Assembly (NCBI GenBank): GCA_964036155.1
Contig: OZ038422.1
Coordinates: 26,311,201-26,375,200, forward strand
Direction of reading: 5' to 3'
Source of the DNA: Diploscapter coronatus
Lineage: Eukaryota; Nematoda; Chromadorea; Rhabditida; Rhabditidae
DNA: 64,000 nucleotides
Under the pieces are notes generated by a model. That model made no database searches and had not been told where the DNA came from. It saw nothing but the letters and a program-made list of their open reading frames with translations. Positions 37,819-48,165 of the stretch are shown here, piece by piece; positions within the stretch are counted from its first letter, which is position 1; every line of letters starts with the position of its first letter. A program made the translations under genes and the position numbers.

Positions 37819-38909
37819 TAAATATATTTTGTCCAAGTTTTTTAATCAGGAGGAAAAGTTTACGTCTGAAAAAGTACTTTAAAATTTCGCTTGCATAAAA
37901 AGTTATGTCGAAAAGTGTGAATGACCTTTGCCTGGTTCGTGCCCGATTTTCCAAACCTTTTGGCTGTTTAAACTATTCACACATTAGCCTATGCTCTAAT
38001 TTAAGAAGTCGCGCGCGTACTTTTTCTATACTTTTGAACAAAACAGATTTCTAAAAACCACACTTTTACGCATGGATATTTTTCTGGTTCACTCACTTTA
38101 CTACAATCTGTTTAAACCATAAAAGTCTCACATTCTTAAGGAACTAAACTAAATTCTTGTTTGCCTAATTTTCTCATACTACTTATAAGAGTTCGAAGTT
38201 CTTTGAAACAAAATTTGGTTTACCAGAAAATTCAGGAAATCGCGTATTTTCTCTAGAAAATTAGCATAAAACTGCATTTTTCCTTAAAATTTTTATTTCT
38301 TCAATAAACCTGGCCAAAAATTCGACCTTGCTTTGCATCTATTTATGCATGTTCTCATGCGCTCTATTTTAAACACATCGTAATCTACAATTTCATCGCT
38401 TTTTGCTTCGAATAAAAACCCGAATCTGCATTTTTTCGGCCTTGCCAAGCGACAAATCGTGCGGAACAGATTTTTCAAGAGAAAACAGACAGAATTCCAA
38501 CTTAATCCGTATAATTTTAATTCTGATCCGCATTATTGTTATGCGGAACACCATAATCCACCTAACTCCTAATATGGCTATGTTTACTGGTTTTGAACGC
38601 GCCATAAAACATGTTATATCCGGCCATTCTCAATGTCAAATCAAAACGCACAGGTTTTCAAATTTCATATAGCCAGTTCGATTTATTTCAGGTTTCTGCT
38701 CATATATTTCTATAGGCAAATAGATAACCCCCATCATATTTCCAGCATTCAAAACTTTGCTTTCACAAAAATCATGCTATTTTCTATTTTAAAACTGACC
38801 CTTCACTCTTTGTCTCTAGCTCAAAGTTTGATCTTCCCGTATACTTTCGTTCTATCCAAAAAAAAAATCCTCCAGAACTTGGCTGTAATTTTGATTTTCA
38901 GCCTCAAAA
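37819..38909. other. Intergenic DNA; no gene seen
   Basis: AT-rich sequence leading to the acireductone dioxygenase start. TTTTCAG lies nine bases before the ATG at 38910, a likely trans-splice acceptor. Confidence 0.5.
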
Positions 38910-39736
38910 ATGCAAATCTGGTACATGGAGCCTTACGCTTGTGGCGATCGCCGCTTGCCGCACCACGTTTTTCCGCCCAAGAAAATCTCCCCTGATCAAC
39001 TCCTGCAGAAATCCAAAGTTCAATATTACAAGGTATGAGGTTTTCCTGAAAAGAGATTAAAAAATTCTAAAAGGAGATCATCGATTTAAAATTTGTGCAG
39101 GTCGATCTCGACGACACTGTGGCGATGAAAAAGCGCCTCTCCCGAGTTAAGGCCGAGTGGAAAGTGGTCTCCTCCGATATTCTGACGGTCAATGACAATG
39201 TCCCGGATTGGGAAGAAAAGGTTTCCAGAAATGTTTCTCCAAAATGTTCCCAATTAAAAGCTCCTAATAATCAAGAAGAAATGTTTGTAGTTTCCAAAAC
39301 GCGATTCCCTGTCCCCAAAATTTTGTTTCCAACCGAAATTTGTTCAGCTCGAAGAGTACTACGAACCGATTGTCAGAGACGACGACTTCGTGTGCATGGT
39401 CGTCGACGGGTCGTGCTACTACGACGTAGAGCCGGAGGTAATTGAACGATTTAATTGTCCTCAATTAACTGTTGAATTACTCCAATTAACCGAGTTAATT
39501 ACATCGATTAAGGAGGACGAATGGATCCGTTGCCACTTGGAGAAGGGAGACTTGGTGATCATTCCGAAGGGCTTATCGCATCGATTCACCATCACTCCGA
39601 AGGTACGGTAATTCAGATGACATCAACAATGATGGCGTAAATGATTCGGAATTCTGACGATGTTATTTTTCAGAACTACGTCCAGATCCAACGCTTCTTC
39701 ACTGACAAAAATGGCAATATCCAAATGAGCAAATAA
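38910..39736 (+). CDS. Acireductone dioxygenase homologue, probably inactive
   Basis: Five exons (38910-39032, 39101-39220, 39348-39437, 39513-39602, 39674-39736) give 161 residues, close to the eukaryotic enzyme. The opening [18 protein letters not shown], the middle NVPDWEEK and the cupin end [20 protein letters not shown] are clearly ARD (the methionine-salvage enzyme that oxidises acireductone with Fe or Ni). The metal-binding block, normally HxHxxxxE, reads [19 protein letters not shown] here, so both histidines and the glutamate are gone; only the later histidine (SHRF) remains. Loss of three of four ligands argues against catalysis. C. elegans, as I recall, also has a second ARD annotated as probably inactive. 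It converges on the LACTB-type gene, with 410 bases between stop codons. Confidence 0.88.
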
Positions 39737-40146
39737 GAAGACGTAATTTTTGATGACGTAAAATCTGTATGAAAGTATCCGGTACTCGAGAGAAATTGAA
39801 TTATATTGATTGAAAGAGACTTTATTTTTTGTATTTACATTGTACCATATATAATCCATATAATCTCAACAACAACAACACCACATATCTACTTACAGAC
39901 AGATATTGTAGTAGTCTAGCCATACACATTTGGATATTCTATAGTAGAATGATAAAGGATATGAAATAAATCAATTTCTACAAGTTCCACTGAGAAAATT
40001 CAATTCCACACGTAATATATGTTTTGAAAGCCGATTAGATTATTAATTTTGGACCTGATTCAGAAATTTCAAGGATGAATTAAGCTTGGGACGAAATAAA
40101 GCATGCATGCAACAGTATGTAGATTTCAATTTAGACTTAATTTTTC

Positions 40147-42736
40147 CTAAGCCTGAGAAATAATTTTTGATTTTTCCACGCACTCAAAAACCGCATCTCT
40201 TAAACGCCTGTAAGTTCCAGTCAGCTCTCCCATACCAGTCTTCAAGCCATTCGACACATAGGCGATTACCACCTAAAGTCCAAAAATGGTAGGCATTGCC
40301 AAATGATGGTGTCAAACCTCTTCATCGAGATCCATCATGATCGTGCTACCACCCAAACCTGCATGGCCCAATAACCATCGGTTCTAAAATGGGAAAGCTA
40401 CTAAATGGTATAAGTCTTGGTATTGTTACCCCTCCCAAAGGGTGTCGCTCATACATAAATCCAAGTCCTTTTGGTAGGGGAGTTAGCACAACTGCGTCGA
40501 AACCAGAGGCAACTTCCGGGGTTTTCAAATCATCGACCATTCTCTAAATATCGCAAATTTTGAGATATGCTACCAAAAATGGCAGTCTTACTTTTGATAC
40601 GATTTCCCCTTGAAGAAAATGATTGAATAGTTTGGCCAAGTCTCGAGCTTTAGTGATTCCCAAAGCAGCTACTTGTTCCATAGCGTGAAGCTCTGGGTCA
40701 TTGAAAGTGTTGACGTCCTGAAGGCGTCATATTAAAAATGCATAATGTTTAAAAAAAAATCCTCATATTTAAAAGAGCCGTCATACCTGCTCCAATTTAA
40801 ACCATTGAGGGTTTTCCCTGACTTTTCTCCCAATAGAAGTTGGCGATCTCATATGAAGCACAGCTAGGACAATCAAAACCCTTGGATCATGCAGAATTTC
40901 TTTGAACCGATGGGTCAAAGGGGGTAAAGAGAGTCTTGAAACGGTATGTTCCTCAGACGGTGGTAGACCGATGTGGAAATCGATTCCTGAAAATGTTGAT
41001 TCCTTTTTCAAGAACTGTGATCTTTAGGTTTACCATATTTCTGTGCTACTTCTTCCTTGAAAAACGCTCCTATAGATCGCCGCTTTGGATCCACCCTCCT
41101 CACAATTTGGTCCACGATCCACCCATAGGTGATGGCGTGATAGCTAAATGACGTGATTGCCTCCTGTTTTCGCTAAAAACTCTTTCGAACCCGTGCTTCG
41201 TACCCGGCTCCCAGTTGGGCTTTTGTTTGGCCAAAATTTCCGCCATCTTTTCGAAGTCGTTAGCGTCGTCTTTAGAGATCGACTCGTCTAGGGCAGCTAG
41301 TCCTGCCTTAAACTTCGAAATTTAAATCCCGCGCCCTTATCGTCTATTTTTACCTGATGGTTCATAAGCATGCGAATGGTGATGTTTTCCTTGCCGTTCT
41401 GAGTAAACTCCGGCCAGAACTTGGCCATTTTATCGTCATAGCTACAATATCTCCTATCGACTAGAATCGACACGCATAGAGCGCCGACAGCCTAAAAATT
41501 GGGATTTTCGGAGAATCTTGGAGTTTGGTTACTTTTGTAGCGCTAAAAACCACGGTTCGAGTATTTTCATTCCATAATCTTCCCGCGGACCTGTCGGAGT
41601 AACCTCCCTAAAGTTATTTATTCGAAAAGCCGATGTTATCTAAATGATAAGATATTGCATACCTGCAGATCTACGACCAATTGACCCCTATGATAAACAG
41701 CGATAGAGGCCCCCTCTCGCTCCCAGCCATCGTGGAAATTCTTTCTGGAAAAAATTATAAAAAGTTGATTTTCTCCTTTTTTTTCTGGAAAATGACATGA
41801 TTTTCCTGTAATTTTCTAAAAAAAATAGATTTTTTCCAGTTCTTTTTTTTTGTTTTTTTTTAGAAAATCTTCCAGAATCTTCGATTATAAGATGATCTTT
41901 CCGTATTCTTCTATCGCCAAGGAAATGCCAATTCCCTTCAAGTGGGAGGAGTGCAGAGAGTAACAATGTAGAGAACATTCTTAGTCGTTTTTCATGAAGA
42001 AGCGCGACGTTTTCATTTTTCTTCTCATCGAAAAGCAATTACACAATGGCATTGTTCTATGCGCAGAAAAATTTGGCTATTTGACACAATTCGATCAAAA
42101 ATACGTTATTCCTTCATTCTGATAAAAAATTACATCATCTTTTATCATTCTTTTATTTTTCGTATTATTTCTTCATTTTCCCATGTTCTTTCCTCGCTTT
42201 CCCAGTTTTTCTCTCCTTTAACAATTAAGGGAAAAATGGAAACTTAGAAACAAGGAAATTTGAACACTTCTTTAGTATTTCTATTTTAAAATCAGTCTCC
42301 ATTGTCTTCGAGACGAACCTTTCATACGCACCCTGCGTCGATAACCTGCGAGATTAGAGGGAGCAGAGAGCAAAAACGAGCAGGCACATAGCTAAGGCTC
42401 GCTGGTACCCCTTCCCCCTTTCTCTGCAAGAGCTAATCTCGGAGACGATGGAGAGTAGTAGAATAATTTTCAAATTCAACAAATTGAGTGAAAGTGGAGA
42501 AAATAGACTTACTTGAAAACCTTTTCGACTTTTTCGAATAGCGGATTGGTAGTCCCTATCAGATTATCCAATCTGGTCATGTCCTCAGATGTAGTCAAAT
42601 TGTCGACGATGAGTAGAGCGATAAACCACGCCCCCAGAGGATAAATCAGGCCACGCCCCCAAAAAGACGAACTCAGCGGACGCAGTGAATAATGCCAAAA
42701 TGAAGATGCCAAGTGCCGAGGTGAATAGAGTAGCAT
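40147..42736 (-). CDS. LACTB-type serine beta-lactamase-fold protein
   Basis: About ten exons from 42736 to the stop at 40147-40149 form a serine beta-lactamase-like domain of the nematode LACT family. Exon 1 (42736-42513) has a hydrophobic N-terminal anchor ([18 protein letters not shown]). The start is uncertain; M at 42580 is an alternative. Then come [20 protein letters not shown], the SxxK motif in [64 protein letters not shown], a central IDFHIGLP segment and the terminal HAGLGGS motif. The catalytic serine-lysine pair and the HxG-like motif are present, so activity as a membrane-tethered hydrolase or peptidase is plausible; the substrate is unknown. The YHAITYGW join depends on a GG|GTTCGA donor. 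Confidence 0.88.
41755..42512 (-). other. Intron 1 of the LACTB-type gene
   Basis: A 758-base intron with T-rich tracts near 41770-41860 and a GC-richer stretch near 42300-42440. I see no exon or recognised repeat in it. Confidence 0.5.
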
Positions 42737-43577
42737 AAGAGAGAGAAAGAAAGAAAAATAGAGATCACAATAAAATAAGAGGGAAAAGAAATATAAAAGG
42801 AGAGAGGTTATAAAAAAGAGGAGTAAAGAAAAAGGCGAAGTATATAAAAACGAATTAGAATATATAGAACTGTACAACGGAAACTGGTTCAGAAACAAGA
42901 TGAGGAATAACGTGGAATAACAAGAGTCTTTAGAGATAGCAGCAAAGAAATAGGATGAAAATTAAGAGAAAATAGAGAAAGAGGAGTCTTGCCAAAGAAG
43001 CCTGCAAATGTGAAGTATTAAATGCTAAAGTTCACCGATTCTCGAATAAAATTACACAGGGTCTAGAGGTAGGCGATGAAAATGGATTGTATATTTTTTC
43101 GAAGATTTAGGAAGACATGGTTTAAGATAGGAATGAGAAATGGCTTGGATATAATTTTTTTACTTTTTGAAAATATCTCACAATAGCCAAATTGAAACAA
43201 AGAATTTTGAAAAATGAGGTGATATGGTTAAATTTAATTGATAAGTGTCTGAATGCGTTTGTGTGCCTTAACTATATATAACTGAAAGGTGCATGTTAAG
43301 CACTATTGTTATCATGGTTTATCAGTTAGTATTATTCATTCTATACTATTCCATAGAAAAATGATAATTACAAACTTTGTACTATATGAATCATTCGAAA
43401 AATCGTTGATAAAACTTTTATCTTCCCAAAAATCATCGAATTTTTAATGCACAACAAAACTTATGTTTTCGCAATAAATAAGACAAACCAAAATGATATT
43501 GTGAAATATGAGAACAAACCGGCTTAAAAATGGTAACTTGGATGGTAGTCTGGTATCATTGTGGTGACCAAATGGGG
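42737..43577. other. Intergenic DNA; no gene seen
   Basis: Purine-rich strand tract upstream of the LACTB-type gene (42740-42990) and AT-rich sequence after it. TGGTAAC/TGGTAG words begin near 43530. Confidence 0.5.
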
Positions 43578-45586
43578 CTAGTCTTCATCCATGTCTTCTT
43601 CTTCGAGTTTCTCGTTCGCCCATTTCTCCGCGTCCTTCACTATGTCCGATGGCACCGTCTGGAAATAGTAGCATAATAGAATAGTAAAAGATATTATAAA
43701 ATGGCAAATAGCATCATAAAGTGTAAATAAAATGGTGACAAAACCAGAAAACGATATGAATACCTAATGGTAAAATGATATCAAAAATAAAAAAGGTACT
43801 AAGATGGTGACAAAGTCAGAAAATTACAATTTTTACCTCATGTTTGCCGTTGGTGTGTGAGCCGACCCAACCCATCTCGATTTCGACGTCTTTGTCCTGA
43901 ATTTGCAATTGCAATTTTGCAAAATAATGCCAAAAGAATAGAGAAAGAAACTTTTTATGTAATTTACAGGCGTAATGTTAGTAAATTACGCTGTCTATAA
44001 ATCAAAACTTGAACCTTGTTCTCGTCGCGAATGGCGATGATGATTTTGGCGGCCTCCTTGACGAGCTCCTTCACGTCCATGTCCTCGAATTTCAGCTTCT
44101 CGATTTCGGCCTTAAATTTTCGATTTGAATGAAAATTCTTTTCTTCTAGTTTAAAATATGCTTTGTTATCCTGACTAAAGTTAGGAAAAAAGTCGACTTC
44201 AGCCTAAAATTTCGACATTTTCTCCTATTTTTTTTTTTTTTTGGATATTTTTGCAATTCTGAACACAATTAAAAATAGCATTTCGGCCTCAAATTTAAAA
44301 GGGCGAAAATGAAAGTTTAAAATTACTTTTCCCTAACTCTGGCTTAGGTTTAAACTTAAAAAAAAAATTTTACCTTGGCTGCCTGTCTGTGTTTGCCCGC
44401 GGCCCATGCGCGATACTCGTAGTTGAGGCCGGACGGCTCGACGAAGTAGATGTGGCCGCCAGACTGAAAAAATGAAATTAAAGAAATTCTTTTTATTTTC
44501 ATTTTTAGCAACAAAAAAAAATAATTCAAAAAATATCTAAATATCATAAAGCGTCAGAAATTCAATCTTACAGATTTCCAGGGACGCAACGAACTCAACT
44601 CGCTTGAGAATTCGAGTTCGACTTTTTTGTTTTTTTCGAACTCCGTACATTCCTGCAGATTTCACTTCATTTCATAGAAAGTAGATTATGTCTTTGAAAA
44701 AAGTCAATATTTGAAAGAAATCTGAGAATTTGAAGATATCACATCTTTTATTGAATAAAAAATGGCCAACCTTTTCATCCCAAGAAGTCAAGAAGATAGC
44801 AGTCCCGAACGGTCTGTGCCCAGTCAAGGTGTACTGATGGATGAAGTTGGCCAACTCGTCTGCCAACTTGTGAATGGGCTCGGGCTCGCGGAACGCCTCC
44901 AAGTGGTCCAGTGCCTGTCCGTCTGCGTAGTCCTCAAAATATTGAATTTTAGGTTGCAAGTTCCGATTTGGGTTGAGGTAGGGCTTTTGTAAAAGATAAA
45001 AAGTTTATCAGAATTATTTATTCAAGATCGATTTTTAAGGTAAATTAGAGATGCCAGGATGCCAAAATTAACATTCGAATACCGAAAATTCATTTGACAC
45101 CTCTATCCTATAAAATTAGCACATTTTGCTAGATTTGTTTCTTTTCAGACGCAAAAATAACCTTTTTAAACTTAGATAAAATAATTTTAAAAAATACCTT
45201 GAGCGACCTGCAATCGGGATACGTCCCACAGAACGTCATGCCGATTTGGTCGTTGGCGTTGAAGACGCGTGGATTGGCGTTCTTGACGAACATCTTGGAC
45301 GTGACCACTTTGTCAACGGCCGTAACGATGCCATTCTTGCCGCGCAGCGCAATCACCGTACCGCTGTTGTCCACCGCCTTCTGCGCGTATTCCACTTCAA
45401 TTGTTCTTTATTATTTAAACAAAACGTATTTTAAATCTATAAAAATATTAATTCGCTTCATTCCAAATTTTAGAAATTCGAGATGGTTTTGAAATTTCAT
45501 TTTTTTAATTTCAAACCTTGAAAAATACGGCCATCCGGCGAGAACGTTGCAGCCGACAGGTCGTAGCCCGTACCGATGGAAGTCAT
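43578..45586 (-). CDS. pas-7: 20S proteasome alpha subunit PAS-7 (PSMA3-type)
   Basis: Seven exons (45586-45517, 45394-45198, 44932-44771, 44463-44374, 44110-44015, 43896-43837, 43658-43578) give 251 residues, the standard length. The start [20 protein letters not shown] and [12 protein letters not shown] are the alpha-subunit signature; GPCRs and beta subunits lack them. [38 protein letters not shown] and the acidic tail [10 protein letters not shown] match C. elegans PAS-7. It forms part of the alpha ring of the proteasome core and carries no active-site threonine, as expected. An in-frame 81-base segment at 44572-44652 could be an extra exon (see findings). Confidence 0.95.
44572..44652 (-). 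other. Candidate cassette exon of pas-7
   Basis: A CTGCAG acceptor and a GTAAGA donor bound exactly 81 open bases. They would insert 27 mostly charged residues (beginning [15 protein letters not shown]) between the WDEK and SGGHIYF exons without changing frame. The conserved protein has no insertion here. Confidence 0.3.
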
Positions 45587-45772
45587 CCTCGAAAATACGA
45601 CTGAAAATAAAAGAAATAATCAAAATCCGATAAAAATGGAATTGATGATTTTAAAAGCCAAAACAACGAAAACCGCGTCTGCGTTTACAAGCGCATTCTC
45701 TCGCTTTTTTCTAACCCGCGAAAGACTCTAAACTCTCTCCAAAAAATACGCTATTTTCACATTTTCTTCCTC

Positions 45773-46057
45773 TAACAAAGAATTGACCGGACGAACGCCG
45801 TGCAATAGCCGCCCGGCAGCCGCTCGGAAGCCGGGCGGCTAGCACACTGCCATTCGTACGGCGTTCATCCGGCACCTCCCAGTGCCGGACGAATGCCGTG
45901 CGAACGCCAGCTGAGGGGGAGGTGCCGGATGAACGCCGTGCGAACGCCGGACGAACGCTGGACGAACGCCGTACGAATGACAGTGTGCTAGCCGCCCGGC
46001 TTCCGAGCGGCTGCCGGGCGGCTATTGCACGGCGTTCGTCCGGTCAATTCTTTGTTA
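45773..46057. mobile_element. GC-rich palindromic MITE
   Basis: Arms of about 100 bases are almost perfect inverted repeats: the left begins ACAAAGAATTGACCGGACGA and the right ends with its complement. Both contain GCCGCCCGGCAGCCGCTCGG or its complement. TA lies at each outer edge. The centre has reiterated GAACGCCG(T/G) units. The whole element is far richer in G+C than its surroundings. It lies between pas-7 and the cdr-like gene. An open frame inside it is a by-product of composition. Confidence 0.85.
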
Positions 46058-46771
46058 GGAGGCGTTTTTTCGATTTAAAAGTACTTGTTATTTAGATTTT
46101 CAATGAATTTCATTTTTAAAAGAATTGCAAAATTTTACTAAATTGTAATCATTTTCGCCAAATGTCTAGTCTTGTTGAAGATAAACAAGTTTTCTATTGG
46201 TAAAAGTCAAAACCTCTAACTTCTCTTCTTGACTTTTCTTAATTGTCATCCTACAAACTACTAATTCGCGCCGTTTCATGCATTTAGATGAAAGGAGTGA
46301 AAGAATCAATATCTTTCTCTTTCTTTTCTTCTTGCGAAATATCTTGGTATCCTCGTATCATTTATGAGTCTACTGGGAAATAAACGCCAGAAATAGCCTC
46401 GTCTTTTGAAATAAGTTTCGCTTTTTTAAATCTCTATCTTTGCAGTTTACATTAGAAAAATAAACATCAAAATAACGACTATTTGGAGAATTTTTTTGTT
46501 TTCTTTTAAGAATCCCTTATTTTTGCAGCAGTTTATCATATTCATCCGAAAATTTTGCATTGATCAATCAAAAATTATCGAGTCTAGCATGTTTTTCACC
46601 ATTCTTTGTGCGTTAATTGATAAGCATTTTAAACTACACTTCATATTTTTCTCATTTCTTGACTATTATTAATAATCTTTCTAAAACAGAATCGAATTAA
46701 ATCTTCCGAAATATGTTTTTCTAAATCATATTTAATTTTTAAATTCATATTTTAGGAAATTATTCCTAAAG
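46058..46771. other. Intergenic DNA; no gene seen
   Basis: AT-rich 5' flank of the cdr-like gene. No exon, repeat or RNA gene recognised. Confidence 0.5.
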
Positions 46772-47891
46772 ATGTTTTGTCTTTTCTGCTATTTAATTAT
46801 TATCGGTCTTGGTATCGGATTTTATTTCTACAAGAAGCAAAATTCTACTAGTATTCCCCAAATCCGGGAAACTAATTATAAAAAGGACACGGTTTATTTG
46901 TATCAGTTCAACAGGAACTCGACTGTACCCACACTATCGCCGTTTTCCCTGAAAACTGAAACCTGGCTCAGATCACATGGGATACCATACGAAGTAAATT
47001 GATCTCTTTTTTTTTTTTTTATTTTTTATCTCTTTTCAGAACCGCTTCGTAACCAGCGACAGATCTTCTAATGGATACTTACCTTTCATCGAATTAAATG
47101 GTCAAATTATCGAGGACTCGGAACTAATCATCCTCAAGCTTAGCGAGTACTTCAAAATTGAGGTTATTTTTTAAATTTAGTTCTTTTTTTTTTAATTTTA
47201 AATTTAGGATTATAAAACCCCAGAGGAAAGAGCGATACATAATGGCATTCAGAGATTGGTGGAAAATCATCTTTTCTAGTAGTTTTAAAATTATTTGAAA
47301 AATTACGATTTAAATTTAGCGTGATGATTAAATTCAAAGTAATTGACACTTATCATGATTTACTGAGATATTTAATCAACGAAAACGCTCAATATTTTAA
47401 ATGGACCAACTGGCTTATGCTCCCTTTCATGTATTTCTTCATGTATTATAAGGTAAAAGATTTATTTTATTTAAAATATATGTTAATTTTTGACATAAGC
47501 GCTGAACTTTACGCTAATTTTCAGTTCCTCTTCCGAATGAAGGCCGTTTTCGGTCATTTTTCCGCGGACAACTTTAAAATGCTGCTGAAGAAAGATTTGG
47601 ACGCCCTTAATGACTTTCTCGGATCTAACGACTATTTCGGCGGGGATCGAATGAATTTGGTTAGTTTCAAATGTTTACGTCGTATCTTAGTCATTCTGAC
47701 CCCCTATGCTTCATCATCACGTTTACATTTAGACTGATTGCTCTGTATTCGGCATGCTTGCTTCGACTTTCTATTTACCTTATTGGAATGTAGCTACGGA
47801 AATGCTAAACGATGACTATCCAAATCTGGTGAAATTCATGGAGAAAATCCGAAAGGAAATCTGGATCAACGATTTTACAAAGTCTCAATAA
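46772..47891 (+). CDS. CDR/failed-axon-connections family GST-fold membrane protein
   Basis: Six exons (46772-46993, 47040-47162, 47208-47278, 47320-47452, 47525-47659, 47733-47891) give 280 residues. An N-terminal membrane anchor (MFCLFCYLIIIGLGIGFYFY) is followed by a thioredoxin-like GST-N domain with KKDTVYLYQF, LSPFSLKTETWLRSHGIPYE, GYLPFIELNGQIIEDSELI, and a GST-C/metaxin-like half ending DCSVFGMLASTFYLPYW. This is the layout of the C. elegans cadmium-responsive cdr proteins and of FAXC, which are membrane- or lysosome-associated and not classical glutathione transferases. The CxxC-type catalytic cysteine is absent (SPFS). Introns 2-5 repeat the TTTAAATTTAG word. Cadmium inducibility cannot be judged from this sequence. 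Confidence 0.85.
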
Positions 47892-48165
47892 AACCGAATA
47901 AAGAATTGAAAAATCACACTTGAAAATTCAAATTCGACAACAAAATATAATTTATTTACAACCTGTGTTTGAATTGACAATGCTCTTGCTCAAATACTGT
48001 GTGGGAATAGGTTTCACGGGGCTAAGTCGCTAATTACAGACTAATTAAATAATTAAGTGAGAAGATTCGAGGTTAATTGCTCCAATCAACTGATATGATG
48101 GACTTAAGTGGTTGGGATATGATAATTAGGGTAATTAAATAGAGATAGTTAGTCAATTAGGGCGA

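Noticed and set aside
45898..46095. 65-codon open frame rich in Arg and Ala
   Set aside because: It lies inside the GC-rich palindromic MITE; openness follows from the base composition.
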